Below, piece after piece: positions 7,222 through 13,371 of a stretch of 14,633 bases of DNA (position 1 is the first letter of the stretch; every line of letters begins with the position of its first letter). The notes beneath the pieces were generated by a model, which saw only the letters and a program-made list of their open reading frames with translations, had not been told where the DNA came from and ran no database searches. Source of the stretch: Bacteroidales bacterium UBA1217 (GTDB lineage Bacteria; Bacteroidota; Bacteroidia; Bacteroidales; P3); the NCBI GenBank assembly GCA_002309335.1, contig DBXH01000011.1, positions 1 through 14,633 of the forward strand. Reading direction: 5' to 3'. The translations under genes and the position numbers were made by a program.

Positions 7222-8119
7222 CCAACATATAAAAGAGTTGGCTCTCGCTGTCGGTTTCTCCGACTGCGGCATCGCCAAAGCCGACACTTTGAGCCAGGAG
7301 GAATATCCGCTCGAGGAATGGCTCCATAGTGGTTATCATGCCGATATGCAATATATGGAGAGTAATGTGGCTATCCGTCGCGACCCACGTTTGCTCTATG
7401 ATGGAGCTCGTTCGGTGATATCTCTTGTAGTCGCCTACAAACCCGACCGTCAGATGGAAGGGACACCGCGAATATCGCAGTATGCCTATGGCGAAGACTA
7501 CCACGAGTTGCTGAAACGGATGATGTATCAGCTCATAGCCTCAATTCAGGAGAAATATCCCGACTTCGACGCCCGTCCTTTTGTAGACACCGCGCCCATA
7601 AGCGACCGCCATTGGGCAGTTCGTGCCGGATTGGGCTGGATTGGTCGAAATACACTTTTCATTCATCCCCTTTTCGGATCCTATTGTTATTTGGGCGAGA
7701 TTGTCACCACAGCAGAGGCTGTCTGTTATGACAAGCCATATCACGGCCAAGGCTGTGAAGGCTGCCGCCTTTGCGTTAATGTATGCCCGAACAGCGCAAT
7801 AACTGTTTCAAAAATAGGCGTTCCAATGCTCGATGCTCGTCGATGCACCTCGTACAACACTATCGAAAACCGTGACGAGACCCTGCCCGCCGACCTCAAC
7901 ACACGTGGTTACGCTTTTGGCTGCGACATCTGTCAGTCGGTATGTCCTTTCAACCGTCAGGCTCCTGCGGCATACCATCTTGATGACGAACGCAAAGTCC
8001 AACTCGAATCCCTTTCTTCAGCAGACGAATCCACATTTCGTCGCTTTTCAAAACACTCCGCCCTCAACCGCATCAAATATCCCCAGTGGCAGCGCAATAT
8101 ACAAAAAGCTAATGAATGA
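7208..8119 (+). CDS. queG: Epoxyqueuosine reductase QueG
   Basis: QueG reduces epoxyqueuosine in tRNA to queuosine, the last step of Q synthesis, using cobalamin and two [4Fe-4S] clusters. Motifs numbered from TTG 7208 are FVDTAP with Asp127 (the proposed proton donor), HWAVRAGLGWIGRNTL (135-150), first cluster C-x2-C-x2-C-x3-CP (183/186/189/193), and second-cluster cysteines 239, 242 and 246 (GCDICQSVCPFN), with Cys213 a further candidate. About 303 residues is the short form, without the C-terminal HEAT repeats of the 380-residue E. coli and Bacillus proteins. There is no in-frame ATG before the conserved region. Candidate starts are TTG 7175, TTG 7208 and TTG 7238. TTG 7208 is chosen because an A/G-rich leader precedes it and it gives a normal-length first helix. 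It overlaps the methyltransferase gene by 14 nt (47 nt if TTG 7175 is used), implying a shared transcript. Confidence 0.93.
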   Translation: MPINSQHIKELALAVGFSDCGIAKADTLSQEEYPLEEWLHSGYHADMQYMESNVAIRRDPRLLYDGARSVISLVVAYKPDRQMEGTPRISQYAYGEDYHELLKRMMYQLIASIQEKYPDFDARPFVDTAPISDRHWAVRAGLGWIGRNTLFIHPLFGSYCYLGEIVTTAEAVCYDKPYHGQGCEGCRLCVNVCPNSAITVSKIGVPMLDARRCTSYNTIENRDETLPADLNTRGYAFGCDICQSVCPFNRQAPAAYHLDDERKVQLESLSSADESTFRRFSKHSALNRIKYPQWQRNIQKANE

Positions 8120-8147
8120 AAAAAACGGCGAACTTAAGTTCGCCGTT
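8119..8147. terminator. Bidirectional terminator between queG and the convergent lipoprotein gene
   Basis: 8124-8147 is a perfect 24-bp palindrome with arms AACGGCGAACTT and AAGTTCGCCGTT, directly after the queG stop codon. On the minus strand it ends in seven Ts (8125-8119), an excellent intrinsic terminator for the lipoprotein gene at 8181-8615. On the plus strand the following T-rich stretch is interrupted, so it is weaker for queG. Confidence 0.85.
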
Positions 8148-8180
8148 AGTATTTGCTCGTTTTGTTTACACACTATGAGA

Positions 8181-8615
8181 TTACTGGTTCAATGCGCTGA
8201 GCAACTGTAGAATAGTGCCGACGGTTTGTGCCTTTTGTGCAATGTTGGTCGTGTTTACACCATCAAGGCCGGTGGCGTTGAGCAGGCTGTTGGTCATATT
8301 TGTGGCCATAGATGTTGTGATTACTCCGCTGCCCCCGGTCACCATACCTGTGGTAAACGACTTCTTGTAGTTAGCGTTTTCTTTGTTAGTTTTCAATCCG
8401 TTGTAGGCATTGATAACGATAATCATATTGCTTAGGTCAACAGGGTTGGTGATTGCCAGCGTACCGGCTTTTTTGCTGTTGTTGAGAGCAATCAGGGCTT
8501 TGCCGCATGCAGCGCCCGAAGCCATTGCGGTGGTGTCGGTGGACGAAATTAATGAACTGCACGATGTAGCGCCAATCATAGCGACAAACATCATAATGAT
8601 TCCGATTTTTTTCAT
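8181..8615 (-). CDS. Small lipoprotein of unknown function
   Basis: This 144-residue protein has a signal peptide and lipobox (MKKIGIIMMFVAMIGATSC, lipidated Cys19). The mature part is small, Ser/Thr/Asn-rich and weakly hydrophobic. It includes SGAACGKALIALNN, a predicted helix around DLSNMIIVINAYNGLK, a Gly/Thr/Met-rich stretch (TTGMVTGGSGVITTSMATNM), and a C-terminal helix TVGTILQLLSALNQ. I do not recognise a domain. It looks like a compact helical periplasmic or outer-membrane-attached lipoprotein. It has a good promoter (TAACTTTG with TTTC 19 nt upstream) and a strong terminator, so it is a single-gene unit. Its promoter region overlaps that of the divergent P5C dehydrogenase gene. Confidence 0.8.
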   Translation of the reverse strand: MKKIGIIMMFVAMIGATSCSSLISSTDTTAMASGAACGKALIALNNSKKAGTLAITNPVDLSNMIIVINAYNGLKTNKENANYKKSFTTGMVTGGSGVITTSMATNMTNSLLNATGLDGVNTTNIAQKAQTVGTILQLLSALNQ

Positions 8616-8693
8616 TGTATTAATTTTTTTATTCTATATTATATTCTGTTATTCAGAGCAATATACAAGAATGTTTATTTCTTTATGATGTAG

Positions 8694-8724
8694 CAAAGTT
8701 ACATTTTTTTTGAAAATTAGGAAA
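8694..8724 (-). promoter_or_regulatory. Promoter of the small lipoprotein gene
   Basis: On the minus strand TAACTTTG (8701-8694) matches the TAnnTTTG box exactly. TTTC (8724-8721) lies 19 nt upstream of it, the preferred spacing. The predicted leader is about 70 nt. It overlaps the divergent promoter at 8709-8739. Confidence 0.7.
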
Positions 8725-8739
8725 ATAAATGTATTTTTG
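8709..8739 (+). promoter_or_regulatory. Consensus Bacteroidota promoter of the P5C dehydrogenase gene
   Basis: TTTG (8709-8712), a 19-nt spacer and TATTTTTG (8732-8739) match the Bacteroidota sigma-ABfr consensus completely. Transcription would start near 8746, giving a leader of about 75 nt that is AT-rich and ends in ATCAACTTTTATG. It is the best promoter match in the window. Confidence 0.8.
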
Positions 8740-8820
8740 CATTCGATTTCCAATGAAATGAAATTATTTTTAATTGTTAATTATCTTGAATACAATAATT
8801 TATTTTAATAATCAACTTTT

Positions 8821-10539
8821 ATGAACAACACACTTTTTTCTTTCCCCAAACCTGAGAACGAACCTGTATTGGGTTATGCACCAGGTAGTCCCGAACGTAA
8901 AAAAATTCGCGAAGCACTCGAAGAACTGTACAAGAAACAGTATGAGATTTGCCCCATCATCGGTGGCAAGAAGGTGAAGACCAAAGAGACCGGCACCATT
9001 GTTATGCCGACCGAGAACAAGCACGTCCTCGCCAAATACTACAAAGTCGGTGAAAAAGAGGTCAAGATGGCTATCGATGCCGCAATGAAAGCTCACGAGG
9101 AATGGGCCAACACTCCTTGGATGGAACGTGCCAGCGTGATGCTAAAAATAGCCACGCTTATTAGCGGCAAGTATCGTTGGCTTATCAACGCTGCTACGAT
9201 GCTCGGCCAGGGTAAGACTACTATGCAGGCCGAAATCGACTCGGCATGCGAGCTTGTCGATTTCCTCCGCTACAATGCCTTCTATGCTTCGCAGATCTAT
9301 AGCGATCAGCCCTGCAGCGACAAGGGTACGCTCAATTATGTAACCTATCGTCCGATGGAAGGCTTTGTCTTCGCCATCACCCCGTTCAATTTCACCTCTA
9401 TTGCCAGCAACCTCTGCCTGAGCCCCGTGCTGATGGGCAATGTCTGCATCTGGAAACCCTCCACAACAGCTATGCTTTCCAACTATATCCTTATGGATAT
9501 CTACAAAGAGGCTGGTTTGCCCGACGGCGTTGTCAACTTCCTGCCTGGCAGCGGCTCGCTCATCGGCAAAGTTGCTTTTGCCAACGAGAACCTCTGCGGT
9601 GTCCATTTCACTGGCTCTACCGGCACTTTCAATAGTTTCTGGAAGAGCATTGGCAACAACATCGCTAACTACCGCACCTATCCGAAGATTGTCGGCGAAA
9701 CCGGTGGCAAGGACTTCATTTTCGCTCATGCTTCAGCCAATCCCGCACAGGTGGCAACGGCTATCGTCCGTGGAGCCTTCGAGTTCCAGGGCCAGAAGTG
9801 CTCGGCAGCAAGCCGCGCTTACGTTCCCAAGTCGATGTGGCCTGAGGTCAAGAAGATTGTCGGACAGATGATTAAGGAAATCAAGGTCGGTGACGTACGC
9901 GACTTCTCGGCATTTGTCAACGCTGTTATCGACGAGGCTTCGTTCGACAACTGCATGCGCTACATCGAACACGCCAAGAAGAGCAAAGATGCCGAAATCG
10001 TCTTCGGCGGTACCGGAGACAAGAGTGTCGGCTGGTTCATTCAGCCCACCGTCATCCTGGCCAAAACTCCTAAATACAAATCGATGTGCGAAGAGATTTT
10101 CGGACCTATCATCACTATCTATGTCTATGATGATAAGGATTATGAGAAGACTCTCCACCTCTGCGACGAGACTTCGCCCTATGCACTCACTGGAGCTATC
10201 TTCGCTAGCGACCGCAAGGCTCTGCGCCTCGGTGCCGACATACTGAAGTATGCCGCCGGCAATATCTACTACAACGACAAGCCCACTGGCGCTGTTGTAG
10301 GTCAGCAACCCTTTGGCGGTGCCCGCGCCAGCGGTACCAACGACAAGGCTGGTTCCTACCTCAACCTTATCCGCTGGACTTCGCCGCAGGCCATCAAGGA
10401 GACCTTCGACCCGGCTTACAATTACACCTATCCGTTCGTAAGCAACGACGACAATCCATACAAGGCTCCCAAGGCTGCAAAACCCGCAGCTAAGAAACCT
10501 GCTGCAAAGGCCAAAGCTAAAGTCGCAAAAAAGAAATAA
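8821..10539 (+). CDS. pruA: L-glutamate gamma-semialdehyde (1-pyrroline-5-carboxylate) dehydrogenase
   Basis: This 572-residue ALDH4-type enzyme oxidises glutamate semialdehyde (P5C) to glutamate with NAD, the second step of proline catabolism and a link to arginine and ornithine use. Visible motifs are ITPFNFTSIASN (186-197), WKPS (211-214), FTGSTGT (263-269, NAD loop), catalytic Glu293 in VGETGGKDF, catalytic Cys327 in GQKCSAASR, EEIFGP, and the C-terminal QQPFGGARASGTNDKAG. The ALDH core has the usual length and ends near residue 547. The last 25 residues (548-572) are almost only Lys, Ala and Pro (11 Lys), resembling a histone-H1-like tail and not part of the ALDH fold. No proline dehydrogenase gene is in the window. 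It is transcribed alone from a strong promoter, and codon use is rich in common C-ending codons, which suggests high expression. Confidence 0.94.
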   Translation: MNNTLFSFPKPENEPVLGYAPGSPERKKIREALEELYKKQYEICPIIGGKKVKTKETGTIVMPTENKHVLAKYYKVGEKEVKMAIDAAMKAHEEWANTPWMERASVMLKIATLISGKYRWLINAATMLGQGKTTMQAEIDSACELVDFLRYNAFYASQIYSDQPCSDKGTLNYVTYRPMEGFVFAITPFNFTSIASNLCLSPVLMGNVCIWKPSTTAMLSNYILMDIYKEAGLPDGVVNFLPGSGSLIGKVAFANENLCGVHFTGSTGTFNSFWKSIGNNIANYRTYPKIVGETGGKDFIFAHASANPAQVATAIVRGAFEFQGQKCSAASRAYVPKSMWPEVKKIVGQMIKEIKVGDVRDFSAFVNAVIDEASFDNCMRYIEHAKKSKDAEIVFGGTGDKSVGWFIQPTVILAKTPKYKSMCEEIFGPIITIYVYDDKDYEKTLHLCDETSPYALTGAIFASDRKALRLGADILKYAAGNIYYNDKPTGAVVGQQPFGGARASGTNDKAGSYLNLIRWTSPQAIKETFDPAYNYTYPFVSNDDNPYKAPKAAKPAAKKPAAKAKAKVAKKK

Positions 10540-10580
10540 TCATCTTTTAGAAACTGTTTTGTAAAAAAAATGATTATTTT
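10534..10580 (+). terminator. AT-rich terminator-like hairpin at the end of the P5C dehydrogenase gene
   Basis: AAATAATCAT (10534-10543, including the stop codon) pairs perfectly with ATGATTATTT (10570-10579) across a 26-nt loop. The loop itself can pair partly through T and A runs. A short T run and GTTAC follow. The stem is weak in GC, so termination here is possible but uncertain. Confidence 0.4.
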
Positions 10581-10591
10581 GTTACTAACGT

Positions 10592-10677
10592 AAGTGAGAG
10601 TTCAGACGAGATTCTGAATCAATTTCGTCGACTCTCACTTTTGTCGAATAAAAAGGACAAGCAGACGAGCCTTGTTC
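10592..10677 (+). other. Two consecutive hairpins in gene-free spacer (terminator or small structured RNA)
   Basis: Hairpin A has a perfect 10-bp outer stem AAGTGAGAGT (10592-10601)/ACTCTCACTT (10631-10640). Inside it are GACGA/TCGTC (10605-10609/10625-10629) and a tip GATTC-T-GAATC (10610-10620). TTTTG follows at once. Hairpin B is GGACAAG (10655-10661)/CTTGTTC (10671-10677) with one G-U pair and a 9-nt loop. The octamer CAGACGAG occurs in A (10603-10610) and in the loop of B (10662-10669). Hairpin A is the likely main terminator of the P5C dehydrogenase gene. The nested design and shared octamer also allow a leader element of the lipoprotein gene that starts 46 nt later. Confidence 0.55.
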
Positions 10678-10722
10678 GGCAAATAACAAAATGTCAAGAG
10701 TCTGCATCAAAACAAATAAAAA

Positions 10723-11136
10723 ATGGTTAAAAAAATCAAAAAAATTGCGATGCTGCTTTTTGTTGCAGCGACAGTCCTTTCATTCAATGCCTGCGGCGAG
10801 AAAGAAAATGAAAATTCCGACTCCAATTCAAACGACGCCTGGATGTTGGCCGATACTGAATGGAACTGGAATGACTTGGAATCAGACGAAGTGTTTGATG
10901 TAACAGTCGAATTCAATGGCCCAAAACTCGCCTCATTGCGTCTTTGGGATTTCTCGACGGGAATAATGCAACTTAGCAGCTATATGGGTACATTCACCTA
11001 TTCTGGTGGCAACGGCACTTTGGACTTGAGGGATTCGGATACCGATGCACACGTTACTGCCACCTTTAAAGTGGCCGGGACAACGATGACTCTCACTTTC
11101 AAAGGCGCCACCTATACACTTACCAAAACAGAATAG
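10723..11136 (+). CDS. Small lipoprotein, all-beta, function unknown
   Basis: This 137-residue protein has a positively charged signal peptide and lipobox (FNAC, Cys24). After the Cys comes an acidic, Asn/Ser-rich stretch (GEKENENSDSNSND), the sort of segment that in some Bacteroidota marks lipoproteins for the cell surface. The rest consists of short alternating beta-strands (VFDVTVEFNG, GTFTYSGGNGTLDL, VTATFKVAGTTMTLTFKGATYTL), like small lipocalin or META-type folds, but I cannot assign a family. ATG 10723 follows an A-rich leader. A GC-rich hairpin with a T-rich tail follows 24 nt after the stop. It precedes the barrel and S41 genes on the same strand and may belong with them. Confidence 0.75.
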   Translation: MVKKIKKIAMLLFVAATVLSFNACGEKENENSDSNSNDAWMLADTEWNWNDLESDEVFDVTVEFNGPKLASLRLWDFSTGIMQLSSYMGTFTYSGGNGTLDLRDSDTDAHVTATFKVAGTTMTLTFKGATYTLTKTE

Positions 11137-11160
11137 CTTTTTAACTGGCATTTGACAAAC

Positions 11161-11196
11161 GGGGGAGGCACCAAGGCGGTAAATCCCCCTTTCTTT
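11161..11196 (+). terminator. GC-rich hairpin with T-rich tail between the lipoprotein and beta-barrel genes
   Basis: GGGGGA (11161-11166) pairs with TCCCCC (11184-11189), with an inner ACC/GGT pairing, followed by TTTCTTT (11190-11196). It fits an intrinsic terminator for the lipoprotein gene. Its tail ends only 5 nt before the ATG of the next gene (11202), so any transcript reading into that gene carries the stem in its ribosome-binding region. Confidence 0.65.
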
Positions 11197-11201
11197 AAAA
11201 A

Positions 11202-11954
11202 ATGATAAATTATAGATTATTAGCGCTATTTGCTCTCCTGCTTGTTGCAGGCGAAGCCTTCGGACAGGATAGTGATACTCCTGTCGATGAAAATGCATTT
11301 CCGCATAATGTTTTTCCGAAGAAGGCTCCTTCGCATCTTTCTGTCGGACTCTTTGGAGGATTCGACAACAACCATCACGTAATCGATGTAGCCTATGCAA
11401 CTGATATGAAATATACCGATCTGTCGGGTTTCACCGCCGGTCTTGCTCTTGGCTATCATCCGACAGGATGGTTCGCCTTGCGTGCCGATGTCGCTATGGT
11501 GCAGAAGAACTATCGTCTTGACCGCGACAACCGTTACCTGCCTTTCGTCTACACCGAGTCGACAAACAACTATCTTTCCGTGCCTGTTGTGGCTGAACTA
11601 TCAATTGGCCGCACATTCAGAGTGGTGGGCATCATCGGCGGCTATGCAGGCTATTGGCTCAGCGGTCACCGCGAGGGACAGAGCCTTTCTGTCACCTATC
11701 TTGTCACCAATAATCAGGAGGACACCTTTTTCGATGAGGATTATCAATTCAACGATACTCGCGACAATCGTTTCGACGCAGGACTCGTCTATGGTTTTTC
11801 TGCCCGTTGTACCATTGTCAAGAAGATAGACCTCTCGGCCGAAATACGTTGGTATTATGGACTTACCGACATACATAAGAAATATATGTCCAACCTCAAC
11901 CCACGTTACAACACCACACGTGCCATCCAGTTCGGCATCGCCTACTGGCTATAA
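11202..11954 (+). CDS. Outer-membrane beta-barrel protein
   Basis: This 250-residue protein has a Sec signal peptide (MINYRLLALFALLLVAGEAFG, cleavage before Gln22). A barrel of alternating strands and turns follows: SVGLFGGFDNN, FTAGLALGYHPTGWFALRADVAMVQKNYRLD, LSVPVVAELSIGRTFRVVGIIGGYAGYWLSG, GLVYGFSARCTIVKKIDLSAEIRWYYGLTD, and the last strand AIQFGIAYWL. The C-terminal aromatic strand and the overall build match the PorT-like OMP_b-brl families of Bacteroidota. The substrate is unknown. It starts straight after a hairpin, with no promoter box seen, and lies 34 nt upstream of the S41 lipoprotein gene, so the two are probably one operon. It is unrelated in detail to the barrel protein at 1209-1865. 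Confidence 0.85.
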   Translation: MINYRLLALFALLLVAGEAFGQDSDTPVDENAFPHNVFPKKAPSHLSVGLFGGFDNNHHVIDVAYATDMKYTDLSGFTAGLALGYHPTGWFALRADVAMVQKNYRLDRDNRYLPFVYTESTNNYLSVPVVAELSIGRTFRVVGIIGGYAGYWLSGHREGQSLSVTYLVTNNQEDTFFDEDYQFNDTRDNRFDAGLVYGFSARCTIVKKIDLSAEIRWYYGLTDIHKKYMSNLNPRYNTTRAIQFGIAYWL

Positions 11955-11988
11955 AAAATAGAAAAATGGTAATTGAAAATTGAAAACA

Positions 11989-13200
11989 ATGAGAATTAAC
12001 AACATAATAAAACTGTCATTTCTTCTTACTCTAGCGCTCGTCTCCTGCCGCAAAGAGCCGCTCGAAGCTGTCGATCCCAACCATCGTTTTTGCAGCACCT
12101 ACACCTCCCAGTTCGAAACGGTATGGACCGGTATAGACCAAGGCTATCTTTTCTGGGAGCGCGACACAGTTGACTGGGATGCCGTCTACGAGCGTATGCT
12201 GCCGGTGTTCAAATCGTTCGACGCCAAAGGCTCGGCCACCGACGACGAACTCACTCAAGCCTATAAGGATATGGTTCGCGGCTTGCTCGACCACCATATG
12301 TATGTGCAGGTCAAGAATCTAAAGACCAATCACGCCGTCTATGCCGACCCTGCGTGGGACGAGGTGCCTTTCCGCGACTATTATCATTACACCCCTTTCG
12401 ACCAGCAGGTGGCGTTGCTCTCATCTATGCCGGGAGTGACGGAATATAGAGCAGGAGGCAGTTCTTTCCCCTGCTATTTCGCTCTCTTTCCGGGCAATAA
12501 CGGCAAAAAGATTGCATACCTCCGTTTTCGCTCTTTCCAAGTCACCTCAGTCGTCCGATACCTCTCTGCCAGCGAATTGGCACCCCTTAGGGCTTTCTAC
12601 GGAACAGGCATCACCGATGGCGTCACCAATGGTTGGGCGGGACGCGACGAGGTTGAAGCTGTGATTATCGATGTGCGCGGCAATGGCGGCGGACTTCTGG
12701 CCGATCTAAAACCTGTTGTTGCCAGCCTCTCAACGTCGGATATCGACCTCGGCTATTCGCGTACCAAAGAGGGACTTGGCCGTCTAGACTATAGTGCATG
12801 GACACCTTTCATTATCAAGTGCCCCGGCAATCATCTTTCGGGCGACAAAAAGGTGGTGGTTCTCACCGATGTCAATTCTGCCAGTTGTTCGGAAATTACA
12901 TCGCTTATGATACAGTCGATGCCCAACGGCACCATTATAGGCGAGCGCACCTATGGAGCCACTTGCCCGCTCATCGACGGTGGGCACGATATGCTCTACA
13001 GCGGCGTCTTTGGCAATTATGACAAGCTTGGTTACTATGTGTATACCAGTAACTTCGATGTTGTCGACAAAAACTATAAATCGCTCGAAGGGGTGGGAGT
13101 GACCCCCGACATTGAATGCATTTTCGATTTCAACGCCCTTCAATCGGGCCACGACAACCAGCTTGAGCGTGCCCTTGAATTCGTCAGAACGGGAAAATAA
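11989..13200 (+). CDS. S41-family peptidase lipoprotein
   Basis: This 403-residue protein starts at ATG 11989. A TTG three codons upstream (11980) is in frame but less likely. The signal ends in a lipobox (LVSC, Cys20), so it is envelope-anchored. The S41 signatures are LLDHHMYV with Asp101 and His103 (the D-x-H of tricorn/IRBP-type members), DVRGNGGG (228-235, oxyanion loop) and DVNSASCSEI with probable nucleophile Ser299. At the place where CtpA-type enzymes carry the catalytic Lys (TxGKG), this protein reads GERTYGATC, with Ala. The dyad is therefore probably Ser-His and not Ser-Lys. Only about 65 residues separate the D-x-H region from the core beta-strand KIAYLRF, too few for a normal PDZ domain. 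It follows the barrel gene by 34 nt. It likely cleaves peptides or protein tails in the periplasm or at the surface; the substrate is unknown. Confidence 0.88.
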   Translation: MRINNIIKLSFLLTLALVSCRKEPLEAVDPNHRFCSTYTSQFETVWTGIDQGYLFWERDTVDWDAVYERMLPVFKSFDAKGSATDDELTQAYKDMVRGLLDHHMYVQVKNLKTNHAVYADPAWDEVPFRDYYHYTPFDQQVALLSSMPGVTEYRAGGSSFPCYFALFPGNNGKKIAYLRFRSFQVTSVVRYLSASELAPLRAFYGTGITDGVTNGWAGRDEVEAVIIDVRGNGGGLLADLKPVVASLSTSDIDLGYSRTKEGLGRLDYSAWTPFIIKCPGNHLSGDKKVVVLTDVNSASCSEITSLMIQSMPNGTIIGERTYGATCPLIDGGHDMLYSGVFGNYDKLGYYVYTSNFDVVDKNYKSLEGVGVTPDIECIFDFNALQSGHDNQLERALEFVRTGK

Positions 13201-13207
13201 CGTTCTG
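13185..13207 (+). terminator. Short hairpin spanning the stop codon of the S41 gene
   Basis: CAGAACG (13185-13191) pairs perfectly with CGTTCTG (13201-13207) across a 9-nt loop that contains the TAA stop. No clean T run follows, only a T-rich stretch, so it may be a weak terminator or 3' stabiliser. Confidence 0.35.
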
Positions 13208-13371
13208 CTATAATATTTGTCTGTGTTGTTCCTGTCTGGTTCAGAGGTTGTTATGCCTATATTGGACTGTTGTTTGTTCAATGCCGATGAAAAAAATACC
13301 ATTGTCGTGTAAAAAAACAAGATGGATTGTTACATATAGTATGTAGTTGAATTTGAAAAATTGTTAGTTTA

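Noticed and set aside
9142..10308. Two long minus-strand open frames (195 and 191 residues) opposite P5C dehydrogenase
   Set aside because: The plus-strand enzyme is complete and conserved through this stretch. The GC-rich third codon positions explain the lack of stops on the other strand.
10592..10680. Integron attC site
   Set aside because: The structure lacks the GTTRRRY/RYYYAAC core pair and no integrase or cassette series is nearby.
11980..11988. TTG at 11980 as start of the S41 gene
   Set aside because: ATG 11989 is three codons later, gives a normal lipoprotein signal and needs no rare start codon.
12784..13320. 178-residue open frame on the minus strand
   Set aside because: It mostly opposes the S41 peptidase gene, whose conserved motifs include this part, and shows no family of its own.
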